Source of the DNA: Bacillota bacterium
Lineage (GTDB): Bacteria > Bacillota > Clostridia > Lachnospirales > Lachnospiraceae
Assembly: GCA_023415055.1 (NCBI GenBank)
Contig: JAEZLZ010000090.1
Coordinates: 1-64,000, forward strand
DNA length: 64,000 nt
Direction: 5' to 3'
Translations under genes and position numbers: made by a program
Part shown: in pieces, positions 16,096 to 25,175 of the stretch
How the letters are laid out: every line of letters begins with the position of its first letter
Position numbering within the stretch: position 1 is the stretch's first letter
Notes under the pieces: model-generated
What the model saw: only the letters and a program-made list of their open reading frames with translations
Databases searched by the model: none
Told to the model about the DNA's origin: nothing

Positions 16096-16517
16096 GCGAT
16101 TACATCCTCCTGCTCAGCAACAATATATCCATGTTCCTTCAGGACGGTAGCCGTCTTTTTCAGGTCCTCGGTATTGAGAATCATGAGTGGCGCTTTTCCG
16201 CTGCGAAGCACAATCGAATATATATAATTGATTCCAAGTTTTGCATCTGCGATTACATGAAGCATCCCATCCAGAACTCCGGGCTTATCCTCTAATTCTA
16301 CTGCTACAGCTTCGGATACTTTCACTGCAAAACCATTCGAATTTAACACCTCCTTCGCTTTCTCCGGCTGATCTACAACGATTCGAAGGATAGCAAATTC
16401 AGGTGTATCAAAAGATGCAATTGCTCTCAAGTTAATCTTGTTGTCTTTTAGGACTGATGTTACACTTGCCAGACTGCCGATCTCATTTTGTACAAATACA
16501 GAAAGCTGTTTAATCAT
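16092..16517 (-). CDS. Tandem ACT-domain protein
   Basis: A 141-residue protein with two ACT modules, beginning MIKQLSVFVQNEIGSLASV and containing a second module from about residue 70 (AVAVELEDKPGVLDGMLHV). It is a clear paralogue of the protein at 14325-14759. It lies between iorB (49 bp upstream) and ligase copy 1, whose start overlaps its stop by 4 bp. The likely role is sensing aromatic amino acids or modulating the ligase; no enzymatic motif is present. Confidence 0.85.
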   Translation of the reverse strand: MIKQLSVFVQNEIGSLASVTSVLKDNKINLRAIASFDTPEFAILRIVVDQPEKAKEVLNSNGFAVKVSEAVAVELEDKPGVLDGMLHVIADAKLGINYIYSIVLRSGKAPLMILNTEDLKKTATVLKEHGYIVAEQEDVIA

Positions 16518-16566
16518 TGCACTACCCCCTTTATATATATTCCTATTAGGCCTTGGTTATCAAAAG

Positions 16567-17139
16567 TTAATGAAGGTTATATCCCACTTCAAACGCCTTT
16601 TTATTTATCTCGATTGTCTTGGCAGGAACAGTCTCCTCGATAACTTTTAACCATTCTTCTTTGGTAAAGCTCATATGTTGTGCTGCAATGCCAAGTACTA
16701 TTATATTAAAGACGCGGCTGTTACCCAGCTTTTTTGCTTCTTCCAGAGCATCCACCCGAAATACTCTGTGGTGCTTTTCTAACTCCTCCAGAATATTCTC
16801 GGGATATTTTGCAGCACCGATTACGACCGGCATCGGATCGATACGACTGTCATTCACCACAATTGCACCGTTCTCCTTCAGAAAATGCGCATAGCGTAGC
16901 GCCTCCAGACGTTCAAAAGCAATTAATACATCTGCCTGCCCTTCCTCTACGATAGGCTCATAAACCTTATCTCCATAGCGGACAAAGGTAACGACACTTC
17001 CACCTCGTTGCGCCATTCCATGAACCTCGGAGAGTTTAACATCATATCCGGCCTGGATGGTCAGGGCTCCTAATATTCTACTGGTAAGCAGAGTTCCCTG
17101 TCCACCTACTCCTACGATCATAATATTTTTAGTTTCCAT
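16567..17139 (-). CDS. iorB: Indolepyruvate:ferredoxin oxidoreductase, beta subunit
   Basis: A 190-residue subunit homologous to the gamma domain of 2-oxoacid:ferredoxin oxidoreductases. It begins with the GVGGQG motif (NIMIVGVGGQGTLLTSRILG) and includes KLSEVHGMAQRGGSVVTFVRYG, both hallmarks of IorB. It pairs with IorA, encoded 12 bp upstream, to convert aryl pyruvates plus CoA to arylacetyl-CoA, CO2 and reduced ferredoxin. Cytoplasmic and normal in length. Confidence 0.95.
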   Translation of the reverse strand: METKNIMIVGVGGQGTLLTSRILGALTIQAGYDVKLSEVHGMAQRGGSVVTFVRYGDKVYEPIVEEGQADVLIAFERLEALRYAHFLKENGAIVVNDSRIDPMPVVIGAAKYPENILEELEKHHRVFRVDALEEAKKLGNSRVFNIIVLGIAAQHMSFTKEEWLKVIEETVPAKTIEINKKAFEVGYNLH

Positions 17140-17151
17140 GGTGTCCTCCTC

Positions 17152-18891
17152 CTATCGTTCCACCGGTATCACCGCACCGAATCTGCAAGCCTGTTCACAT
17201 AAGCCGCAGCCATTACACATGGTATCATTAATAGCAATCGTGCCATTTTCCAGCTTGGTAATCGCAGGGCAACCGGGCTTCATACACATTCCGCATTTTT
17301 TGCATACCTCCGGAAGAATGGTGTATTGCTTCTTTACCGGAGCCTTACTCAAGAGAACACAGGGTGATTTTGTGATAATCACTGCCACCTCATCCATGGC
17401 TGTTGCTTCCTTGATTGCCTTTTCCAGATTCTCTGTATCAAATGCATTAATCTCATAGACATGTTTTACGCCAACTGCCTTGCAGAGAGTGACCAAATCC
17501 ACAGCGTTCGTTTCCTCTCCCTTCAAGGTCTTTCCTGTAGCAGCATGATCCTGATGGCCGGTCATACCTGTTGTGGAATTGTCCAGAATGAGCACTGTTC
17601 CGGTTCCTTTGTTGTAAACCATATTAATTAAGGAGTTAATACCAGTATGCATAAAAGTGGAATCTCCAATTACGGCAACCCAGTTCTTGATATATTCCTT
17701 CCCTTTCGCCTTCTCCATACCATGCAATGTGGAGATACTTGCACCCATGCAGACGGTAGTATCCACCACACTCAAAGGAGCAACTGCACCCAGGGTATAG
17801 CAGCCGATATCTCCGGCACCGTGAATCTTTAATTTATTCAGAATAGAATATACACTTCTGTGAGGGCAACCAGGACAGAGAATCGGAGGGCGATTCGGAA
17901 TCTGAGCCGGATGAGCAAGAACAAGCTTCTCTCCTGCAATTGCTCTGCGAAGCAGATTCGCAGAATATTCTCCCTGCACGGTAAGAATCTCTTTTCCGAT
18001 TGCCTTGATACCCCAGGCCTTAACCTGTTCTTCAATAATCGGGTCCAGTTCTTCGATGATATATAAGGTTTCCACCTTGGCGGCAAAATCCTCGATCAGC
18101 TTCTTTGGTAGGGGATTCACGATACCAAGCTTTAAAACACTGGCATCAGGAAAGGCCTCTTTTACATACTGATATGCAATACCGGAGGTAATAAAGCCCA
18201 TCTTATTATCCTGATACTCCACCTTATTCACCGGAAAATTACAGCCATCCTTTTCTAAAGCCATCTCTCTGCTCTCCACCACCAGATGGCGTCCCTTTGC
18301 ATTCCCGGGCATCATAACATTCTTAGCGATGTCTCTGACATAGGGCTTATCTTCACATTCGATTCTCTCATTCAGTTCGACCATGCCCTGAGAATGGGAA
18401 AGTCTTGTTGTAGAGCGTACAATCACAGGAGTATCATATTTCTCACTCAGTTCGAAGGCAAACTTGACAAATTCCTTGGCCTCGTTGCTGTCCGAGGGTT
18501 CCAGCACAGGAACCTTTGCGGCTCTTGCGATTGCTCTGGTATCCTGCTCATTCTGAGAGCTGTACAAGCCCGGATCATCTGCGATTATAGCAACCAGACC
18601 ACCGGTAACTCCGATATACGAGACTGTGAAAAGCGGGTCTGCTGCCACATTCAGGCCAACATGCTTCATAGAAGCAAGAGCTCTGACACCGCTCAAGGAG
18701 GCTCCGATTGCTACCTCCATCGCTACCTTCTCATTCGGCGACCATTCAGAATAAATCTCGTTATATTTTACAATGTTTTCACTAATCTCTGTACTGGGTG
18801 TGCCCGGATATGCTGCCGAAACCTTACATCCAGCCTCATATGCACCTCTTGCGAAGGCTTCATTACCAAGCATAATTACTTTTTCTGCCAA
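17152..18891 (-). CDS. iorA: Indolepyruvate:ferredoxin oxidoreductase, alpha subunit
   Basis: A 579-residue TPP-dependent subunit. The N-terminal pyrimidine-binding domain starts VIMLGNEAFARGAYEAG. The TPP site is visible as DIGCYTLG and GDSTFMHTGINSL, and two 4Fe-4S ferredoxin-type clusters lie at the C-terminus (CKKCGMCMKPGC and CNGCGLCEQAC). The start appears to be TTG at 18891, about 11 nt after AAAGGAG; the next ATG is internal to the first strand. With IorB it oxidises aryl pyruvates from Phe, Tyr and Trp to arylacetyl-CoA, or runs in reverse to make aromatic 2-oxoacids. Confidence 0.95.
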   Translation of the reverse strand: MAEKVIMLGNEAFARGAYEAGCKVSAAYPGTPSTEISENIVKYNEIYSEWSPNEKVAMEVAIGASLSGVRALASMKHVGLNVAADPLFTVSYIGVTGGLVAIIADDPGLYSSQNEQDTRAIARAAKVPVLEPSDSNEAKEFVKFAFELSEKYDTPVIVRSTTRLSHSQGMVELNERIECEDKPYVRDIAKNVMMPGNAKGRHLVVESREMALEKDGCNFPVNKVEYQDNKMGFITSGIAYQYVKEAFPDASVLKLGIVNPLPKKLIEDFAAKVETLYIIEELDPIIEEQVKAWGIKAIGKEILTVQGEYSANLLRRAIAGEKLVLAHPAQIPNRPPILCPGCPHRSVYSILNKLKIHGAGDIGCYTLGAVAPLSVVDTTVCMGASISTLHGMEKAKGKEYIKNWVAVIGDSTFMHTGINSLINMVYNKGTGTVLILDNSTTGMTGHQDHAATGKTLKGEETNAVDLVTLCKAVGVKHVYEINAFDTENLEKAIKEATAMDEVAVIITKSPCVLLSKAPVKKQYTILPEVCKKCGMCMKPGCPAITKLENGTIAINDTMCNGCGLCEQACRFGAVIPVER

Positions 18892-18968
18892 TGTTGTAAA
18901 TCTCCTTTCCTATGTATCAAATCCTAACCTAATCCTATCACATCTGCATACCATTGCAAAGCAACAAT

Positions 18969-20276
18969 TTATAAATCCTTGCGTAAATCCGTCACTCTCT
19001 TTGCTTTCCCTTCAAAGCGTTGCAGACTTCTTGGTGCAACTAATTTAATGGTTGCATCCAGACCTAGAACAACTCGTAAACTGGATTTGATCCTTTGTTC
19101 CAGCTCACCAAGCTTAGCATAGGAATCCAGCAAAGATTCGTCTGCCAGCTCCACCTTAATCTCCATATAATCAAGAAAATTACGGCGGTCTACCATGATC
19201 TCATAATGTGCTCCTATTTCCGCAACCTTTAGCAGCACTTCCTCAATCTGAGTAGGAAATACGTTTACGCCACGAATGATCAGCATATCATCGGAACGAC
19301 CGGAGAGATTCTCCATACGTACCGTAGTTCTGCCACAAGCACATGGCTCATACATCAATCTTGAGATATCCTTTGTCCGATAACGGATCAGAGGTAATGC
19401 TTCTTTTGTAATACAACTGATAACCAATTCTCCCTTTGAGCCGGGAGGAAGTACTTCTCCGGTCTCCGGATCGATGATTTCGGGAATAAAGTGATCCTCG
19501 TTAATGTGCATACCGCATAATTCCAGACATTCTCCGGATACACCGGGTCCAATCAGCTCACTCATTCCATAATTTTGAGTCACCTTCATATCATGACCCC
19601 AGAGCTTATACATCTCCTCGCGCATGGGCTCGGTCATACCCTCTGCTCCGAAGAGGCCGATCTTCACCTTAAGATCCTTTGAAGGATCAATACCCAACTG
19701 ATGCGCAACCTCCCCGATATGAAGTGCATAGGAAGGGGTAGCAACTAATAATGTGGTCTCAAAGTCTTGCATATACATGATCTGCTTCTGGGTATTACCT
19801 GAGGAGGTCGGACATACGGTAGCCCCCAGGTTCTCCAAACCATAATGTAAGCCAAGTGCTCCCGTAAACATACCATAGCCGAAGCAAATCTGTGCTACAT
19901 CCTCCTCCGTAGCACCGCCCATCGCTGCAATTCTCGATACACATTCGGTCCAGGTCTTTAGATCCTTCTTTGTATAACCTACTACGGTAGGTTTACCGGT
20001 GGTTCCCGAGGATGCATGAATACGCACCAGCTCCTTCTTCGGTACGGTAAACAATCCAAAGGGATAATTATCTCTTAAATCCTTTTTATTCGTAAACGGA
20101 AGCCGTGCCAGATCCTTCAGACTTTTGATATCCTCCGGCTTAATCCCAGCCTCCACCATCTTGGCACGGTATGCCGGAACCTTTTCATATACTCTTGATA
20201 CTGTCTCCTTTAGCCTCTGCAGCTGCAGCTTCTCCAACTCTTCTCTCGGAAGTGACTCTTCCTTTGCCCAAATCAT
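18969..20276 (-). CDS. Arylacetate (phenylacetate)-CoA ligase, copy 2
   Basis: A 435-residue PaaK-type ligase. The start at 20276 (MIWAKEESLPREEL) is preceded by GGAGG; a longer frame to 20327 has no RBS. Motifs are intact: RIHASSGTTGKPTVVGYT, CFGYGMFTGALGLHYG, NYGMSELIGPGVSGEC and RSDDMLIIRGVNVFPTQIE. It is similar throughout to copy 1 at 14797-16095, and the pair flank the ior genes. Two copies may divide substrates (for example phenyl- versus indoleacetate) or directions. Confidence 0.92.
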   Translation of the reverse strand: MIWAKEESLPREELEKLQLQRLKETVSRVYEKVPAYRAKMVEAGIKPEDIKSLKDLARLPFTNKKDLRDNYPFGLFTVPKKELVRIHASSGTTGKPTVVGYTKKDLKTWTECVSRIAAMGGATEEDVAQICFGYGMFTGALGLHYGLENLGATVCPTSSGNTQKQIMYMQDFETTLLVATPSYALHIGEVAHQLGIDPSKDLKVKIGLFGAEGMTEPMREEMYKLWGHDMKVTQNYGMSELIGPGVSGECLELCGMHINEDHFIPEIIDPETGEVLPPGSKGELVISCITKEALPLIRYRTKDISRLMYEPCACGRTTVRMENLSGRSDDMLIIRGVNVFPTQIEEVLLKVAEIGAHYEIMVDRRNFLDYMEIKVELADESLLDSYAKLGELEQRIKSSLRVVLGLDATIKLVAPRSLQRFEGKAKRVTDLRKDL

Positions 20277-20376
20277 TACAAATCCTCCTTCATTAAGTTT
20301 AAAATATGTCAATTTGTTCAGGAGCATTTATCCCCCTGAGATTGATAAGTAATATTAATTAACTAAGCTGTATAAG

Positions 20377-20413
20377 CACACATAGAAGCTGTCTCATCAC
20401 ATATTCCATGATG
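20377..20413. other. Stem-loop between symporter and ligase genes
   Basis: AGAAGCTGTCTCATCA pairs with TGATGAGTCAGCTTCT, one mismatch, 7-nt loop. There is no good T run on either strand, so it may be a processing or attenuation element rather than a terminator. Its base (GCTGTCTCA) recurs in other stem-loops in the window. Confidence 0.6.
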
Positions 20414-20482
20414 AGTCAGCTTCTTCCTTGTCAGCCCCTATTTAAGGTCGATTAGGCAATAAGCACTGGGCTCGATGCCCTT

Positions 20483-22012
20483 TTATGCTTCCTCAATTGA
20501 TTTCTTTGTATGTACGGTTACTGTTTCCTCATAGCATAGGAAAACCTCCTGAACCTTCCCCTGATCCATCTTAGGAGTTAGCAGGCTTACAACCGGAACA
20601 ACAATCAGACCTGCTATCATAGCAATTGCTCCCGCATTAATTGGAGAGGCAATATATTTTAAGAAGAGATTCGACAAAGTGATTCCGACACCAGCCGCAA
20701 AGCTTGCCCAAACTGCAGCCTTCGTCACCCGTTTCCAATACAGTCCGTATAAAAACGGTGCCAGGAAGGAGCCTGCCAGTGCGCCCCAGCTGATACCCAT
20801 CAACTGCGCAATAAAGGTAGGAGGATCCAGTGCTATCATAACGGATAATGCTATAAACACGACGATTAATATTCTCATTGTCAGGATTTGCTTCTTTTCA
20901 CTCATACTTTTGATCAAATTGTCCTTAATAAAGTCCAACGTTAACGTTGAGCTTGAGGTCATAACTAAGGAGGCAAGCGTTGACATCGAAGCGGATAATA
21001 CCAATACGATAACAATTCCAATCAATGCATCGGATAAGGAAGATAACATATGAGGTACGATTGCATCGTATGCTACTGAACCGTCTGCCTTCAGGACTGC
21101 TTCTCCGTTATATAATCTTCCGAAGCCACCGAGGAAATAACAGCCTCCGGAGATAATTACGGCAAACACGGTAGATATAATAGTTCCGGATTTGATCGAT
21201 TTCTCATTCTTAATCGTATAGAATTTATGTACCATCTGAGGAAGTCCCCAGGTCCCTAATGAGGTAAGTATCACCACTCCCAGAAGATTCAATGGATCCG
21301 GTCCGAAGAAGGAGGAATAGGCTCCAGGCTGTCCCTGCGTAATGGGAATCTCACTTTCAAACTGTGCCAGGCTCTTGACTGCTGCTAAAAAGCCGCCATT
21401 ATTATTCAAAACCGATGCGATTACGGCAGCAATACCACCGAGCATGATGATTCCTTGAATAAAATCATTGATTGCCGTTGCCATGTAGCCTCCCAAGATA
21501 ACATAGATACCGGTCAGTACTGCCATAGCAAGAACACATACCCAATAAGGAACATCAAAAGCCATTCCGAACAGTCTGGATAATCCGTTATACACCGATG
21601 CGGTATATGGTACCAGGAAAATAAAGGCTATTGCACTGGCTACGATTCGAATCGCTTTACTGTCATAACGGCTGCCAAAAAAGTCAGGCATGGTGGTTGA
21701 TTTAAGGTGATGTGTCATGACTCTTGTCCTTCGCCCTAAGATCACCCACGCTAATAGGCTTCCGATGAAAGCATTACCAATACCGATCCAAGTTGCACTT
21801 AATCCATACTTCCAACCGAATTGCCCTGCATATCCGACAAATACTACTGCTGAAAAATAAGTCGTTCCATAAGCAAATGCTGTTAACCAAGGACCTACCG
21901 ATCTTCCCCCCAATACAAAATCACCGACACTGGTGGTATGCTTTCTTGCATAGATACCGACCAGAATCATGATAGTGAAAAACACAATCAAAAAAAACAC
22001 TTTAACAAACAT
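20483..22012 (-). CDS. Sodium:solute symporter (SSS family)
   Basis: A 509-residue membrane protein with about 13 hydrophobic segments. The start at 22012 is preceded by GGGAGAGGG; a longer frame to 22045 has no RBS. SSS features include the N-terminal VGDFVLGGRSVGPWLTAFAYG, the helix ATAINDFIQGIIMLGG and SASMSTLASLVMTSSSTLTLD. It resembles the PanF/acetate branch. As first gene of the ior operon it probably imports an organic acid, perhaps an arylacetate or aromatic amino acid; the solute is inferred from context. Confidence 0.85.
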   Translation of the reverse strand: MFVKVFFLIVFFTIMILVGIYARKHTTSVGDFVLGGRSVGPWLTAFAYGTTYFSAVVFVGYAGQFGWKYGLSATWIGIGNAFIGSLLAWVILGRRTRVMTHHLKSTTMPDFFGSRYDSKAIRIVASAIAFIFLVPYTASVYNGLSRLFGMAFDVPYWVCVLAMAVLTGIYVILGGYMATAINDFIQGIIMLGGIAAVIASVLNNNGGFLAAVKSLAQFESEIPITQGQPGAYSSFFGPDPLNLLGVVILTSLGTWGLPQMVHKFYTIKNEKSIKSGTIISTVFAVIISGGCYFLGGFGRLYNGEAVLKADGSVAYDAIVPHMLSSLSDALIGIVIVLVLSASMSTLASLVMTSSSTLTLDFIKDNLIKSMSEKKQILTMRILIVVFIALSVMIALDPPTFIAQLMGISWGALAGSFLAPFLYGLYWKRVTKAAVWASFAAGVGITLSNLFLKYIASPINAGAIAMIAGLIVVPVVSLLTPKMDQGKVQEVFLCYEETVTVHTKKSIEEA

Positions 22013-22049
22013 CCCTTTACCCTCTCCCAATCTTCTTTTCATCACTTCA

Positions 22050-22107
22050 ACGCTTTAAAGCGTCGGCACTTTAAAGCAATGATAACAAATTATGGGAGGG
22101 ATGTCAA
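22050..22107 (-). promoter_or_regulatory. Promoter and operator of the symporter/ior operon
   Basis: Minus strand TTGACA (22107-22102), 17 bp, TATCAT (22084-22079). Immediately downstream, over the expected +1, lie TGCTTTAAAGTG (22078-22067) and the perfect palindrome ACGCTTTAAAGCGT (22063-22050), two CTTTAAAG sites 17 bp apart. The layout suggests a repressor operator; no regulator gene is adjacent. Confidence 0.7.
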
Positions 22108-22190
22108 TACAAATTCGTCATACATGTCAAAAATAATCTATGAATTCTCATGATTTTCACCGGTGCGATGGCATTCTTCTTAAATACCAA

Positions 22191-22276
22191 AAGGGCTGTA
22201 TCAAATCCTCTCCTCATCCAGCCCGTACTGTTTTAAAGAAGTACCGGCTTGAGAGGATAGATTAGAAACAGCCCTT
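22191..22276 (-). terminator. Long stem-loop downstream of the DUF1294 gene
   Basis: AAGGGCTGT / ACAGCCCTT at the base, then ATCCTCTC / GAGAGGAT and AGCC / GGCT further in. On the minus strand TTTT follows. It belongs to a group of stem-loops with a GGCTGTNTCA base. Confidence 0.65.
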
Positions 22277-22302
22277 GTATTATTGTTTATCAGATTCCTA
22301 TA

Positions 22303-22581
22303 CTATCCTTTGCAGATCAAACGATATGCTGCATAGAGGGATAGAATAGCCGCTATCGGCACTAAAATCAAGAATCTTGTATGCTTTGTTTTATGTCGGA
22401 ATGTATACATTCCAAGTAAGGATCCGAAGCCTCCGCCCAAGAAGGCGATGAGTAAGAGCGTTCGCTCCGGGATTCGCCAAGCCTTTTTTCTTGCTTTCTG
22501 TTTGTCAATTCCCATTAATATAAAGCCTACCAGACTCATAATCAAAAGATATCCCAGTATCAGATCGCTTATGATTAACAT
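22303..22581 (-). CDS. DUF1294 family membrane protein
   Basis: From the ATG at 22581 (5 nt after the aspS stop) the product has 92 residues; starts at 22596 or 22614 would overlap aspS. Typical DUF1294 layout: a first membrane helix, the conserved GIDKQKARKKAWRIPERTLL, a glycine-rich GGGFGSLLGMYTFRHKTKHTRF, and a final membrane helix. Function in the family is unknown. It is probably co-transcribed with aspS and ends at a long stem-loop. Confidence 0.85.
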   Translation of the reverse strand: MLIISDLILGYLLIMSLVGFILMGIDKQKARKKAWRIPERTLLLIAFLGGGFGSLLGMYTFRHKTKHTRFLILVPIAAILSLYAAYRLICKG

Positions 22582-22585
22582 GAGA

Positions 22586-24379
22586 TTACTTTTCATCCGT
22601 TGTTGCCAAAGCAATCGCTAATTCTTTCAACTGCTTATCATCTACCACATTGGGTGCATCCGTCATAAGGTCCGAGGCATCCTTTACCTTCGGGAACGCA
22701 ATAACGTCACGAATACTATCCTCCTGTGACATAAGCATTACAAGACGATCCAGACCGTAAGCAAGTCCAGCGTGCGGAGGAACACCATATTTGAATGCAT
22801 TTAAGAGGAAGCCGAAACGATCATATGCTTCTTCCTTCGTAAAGCCAAGTACCTCGAACATCTTCTCCTGAACATCACTCTGGAAGATACGAACGGAGCC
22901 TCCGCCGATCTCGGTTCCGTTTAATGTGATATCATAAGCCTTTGCCCTAACCTTACCCGGATCTGTGTCAAGTAAAGGAAGATCCTCCTCCATCAGCATG
23001 GTGAAGGGATGATGCTTCGCGGTGAAACGGTTCTCCTCCTTGGAATATTCGAGGAGCGGGAATTCGGTTACCCACAGGAATTTATATTCATCCTTGCGTA
23101 TGAGGTCAAGTCCCTTTGCAATCTCGATTCTTAATGCTCCAAGAACAGAGAATACAATATCGTCTTCATCAGCAGCGAACAGTAACAAATCACCGGGCTT
23201 GCCATCCATAGCCGTAACCAAAGCCTTCAGCTCTTCTTCTGTCATAAACTTAGCAAAGGAGGACTTATAAGAGCCATCTGCTTCTACTGCAAGATAGGCA
23301 AGGCCCTTTGCTCCGTATCCCTTTGCAAATTCTACCAATGCATCGATCTTCTTACGAGGCATATCTGCCTGACCCTCTGCATTGATACCGCGGACAGAGC
23401 CGCCTTTACCAAGTGCTCCGGTAAATACGGCAAAACCACAGTCCTTTACTACCTCGGATACATTCTTAAGCTCCAGACCAAAACGGATATCCGGCTTATC
23501 GGAGCCGAAACGTTCCATCGCTTCCGCATAGGTCATTCTCTGAATCGGAAGCGGTACTTCGATACCGATGCTCTCCTTGAACATTTTCTGTAACAGGCGC
23601 TCATTAACACCTATGACGTCATCGACGTCTACAAAGGATAGCTCCATATCAATCTGTGTGAATTCCGGCTGACGATCTGCTCGAAGGTCTTCATCACGGA
23701 AGCACTTTGCAATCTGGAAGTAACGGTCGTAGCCTGCTACCATCAGCAGCTGCTTAAACAACTGAGGTGACTGGGGCAGAGCATAAAAGTTACCGGGATG
23801 AACACGGCTCGGTACCAGATAATCTCTTGCTCCCTCCGGTGTACTCTTGCACAGGATCGGTGTCTCGACTTCGATAAATCCTTCCTCTGCTAAAAACTGA
23901 CGGGTAATATTTGCTACCTTACTGCGAAGAATCAGATTCTTCTGGATGTCCGGTCTACGAAGATCCAGATAACGGTATTGTAATCTTAACTCCTCCCTGG
24001 TCTTGCTATCCTCTTCAATCGGGAACGGAGGGGTATCTGCTTCTGATAAGATACGAAGTTCAGTCGCTCTGATCTCGATATCACCGGTTGCCAGATTCTC
24101 ATTCACAGCCCCGGAACGGGCTACCACTTTACCTACTACTGCAATTACAAACTCACTTCTGAGCTTCTCTGCTTTGGTAAAATGATCACTACCGCAATCG
24201 CTTTCCTCAAATATAATCTGTAACAGTCCGGTACGATCCCTTAAATCCACGAAGATAATACCGCCTTTATTTCTGCTCTTTTGTACCCACCCCATAACGG
24301 TTACTGTCTCACCTATATTCTTATTAGAGACTTCTGTACATCTGTGGCTTCTGTGTAAGCCCTTCATTGCTTCTGCCAT
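22586..24379 (-). CDS. aspS: Aspartyl-tRNA synthetase
   Basis: A 597-residue class II synthetase of the bacterial type: N-terminal OB-fold anticodon domain (GETVTVMGWVQKSRNKGGIIFVDLRD begins near residue 22), catalytic core with motif 2 FRDEDLRADRQPEFTQ, the bacterial GAD insertion in the middle, and motif 3 GLAYGLDRLVML near the C-terminus. It charges tRNA-Asp in the cytoplasm. In many Clostridia it directly follows hisS; here the two are separated by about 12 kb of signalling genes. Confidence 0.98.
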   Translation of the reverse strand: MAEAMKGLHRSHRCTEVSNKNIGETVTVMGWVQKSRNKGGIIFVDLRDRTGLLQIIFEESDCGSDHFTKAEKLRSEFVIAVVGKVVARSGAVNENLATGDIEIRATELRILSEADTPPFPIEEDSKTREELRLQYRYLDLRRPDIQKNLILRSKVANITRQFLAEEGFIEVETPILCKSTPEGARDYLVPSRVHPGNFYALPQSPQLFKQLLMVAGYDRYFQIAKCFRDEDLRADRQPEFTQIDMELSFVDVDDVIGVNERLLQKMFKESIGIEVPLPIQRMTYAEAMERFGSDKPDIRFGLELKNVSEVVKDCGFAVFTGALGKGGSVRGINAEGQADMPRKKIDALVEFAKGYGAKGLAYLAVEADGSYKSSFAKFMTEEELKALVTAMDGKPGDLLLFAADEDDIVFSVLGALRIEIAKGLDLIRKDEYKFLWVTEFPLLEYSKEENRFTAKHHPFTMLMEEDLPLLDTDPGKVRAKAYDITLNGTEIGGGSVRIFQSDVQEKMFEVLGFTKEEAYDRFGFLLNAFKYGVPPHAGLAYGLDRLVMLMSQEDSIRDVIAFPKVKDASDLMTDAPNVVDDKQLKELAIALATTDEK

Positions 24380-24544
24380 TGTTTATCTTTCTCCTTTATC
24401 GCAATCTATAATTGGTGTTTTCTACCTTGCAACCCTTTTAATGCAATTAATTTTATAGCATTTTGAAGTATCTGTCCATAGCTTTTTTGCTTTGCCTTAC
24501 TCCTTATGCATTTCATTCACTAATAGGTTGCCGGCCGTTGGTAC

Positions 24545-24850
24545 TTAATCCATTACAACATCAATACATTTGCGATTCGCAGTAACCGGCTTCACATAAT
24601 TTGTTCCTACCCTGACGTGTTCCGGATGTACAATATAGGATTTTAAAGCTTCTTCATTTTCAAAAACACTGTCGAGTAACAGATCCGAATCCGATGTAGA
24701 AAGCGGATCAATATATAAATGAATCGATACTATTCCGGGGATCAGATGAATCAGATTCTCCAGCTCCTTCTTCATCAGCAATGCATTCTGTTTATTCTCT
24801 TGTGCAGTAAAGTGCTCAGCATAATTCCATGCCACAATATGTCGAACCAT
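24545..24850 (-). CDS. Dabb-domain (stress-responsive A/B barrel) protein
   Basis: A 101-residue single Dabb domain, beginning MVRHIVAWNY and ending with the usual YVKPVTANRKCIDVVMD. The central histidines (HPEHVRVG) and dimeric ferredoxin-like fold pattern match the family. Members are small dimers of largely unknown function. Between the hybrid kinase and aspS, apparently monocistronic. The 325 bp upstream hold a possible promoter (TTGTCT, 17 bp, TAAAAT around 24975-24945) and a small AAAGCA / TGCTTT hairpin near 24893-24911, otherwise nothing recognisable. Confidence 0.8.
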   Translation of the reverse strand: MVRHIVAWNYAEHFTAQENKQNALLMKKELENLIHLIPGIVSIHLYIDPLSTSDSDLLLDSVFENEEALKSYIVHPEHVRVGTNYVKPVTANRKCIDVVMD

Positions 24851-24979
24851 TTTGATACCAACCTTTCTTCATTGTAGTTAAAGTGATAAAAGCACCTTCG
24901 ATGCTTTCCTGATACAATAAATTGCTATTGCATGCTTACTTGCATATCATTTTATCATTACTATCTTAAGCAGACAAGG

Positions 24980-25175
24980 AAATTATCATTCCCAGACCAA
25001 AATTAATCCAAATCGGATTGTTCCGTCACTCAAGGTATGCGGAGTGCTTACTGTGATTCCGTATAGCCACCTGAGGCTTTCTTTCGACAACAGCTCTGTA
25101 CTTCATCTATTCTAGATGTTGATTAGATATGACACTCAGGAATATCGCCTCTCAGCAGCAGGCATCGTAATAATT
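24980..25175. other. Intergenic stretch with no recognisable feature
   Basis: Between the hybrid kinase stop and the Dabb upstream region I see no ORF with an RBS, no RNA gene and no clear terminator. Confidence 0.4.
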
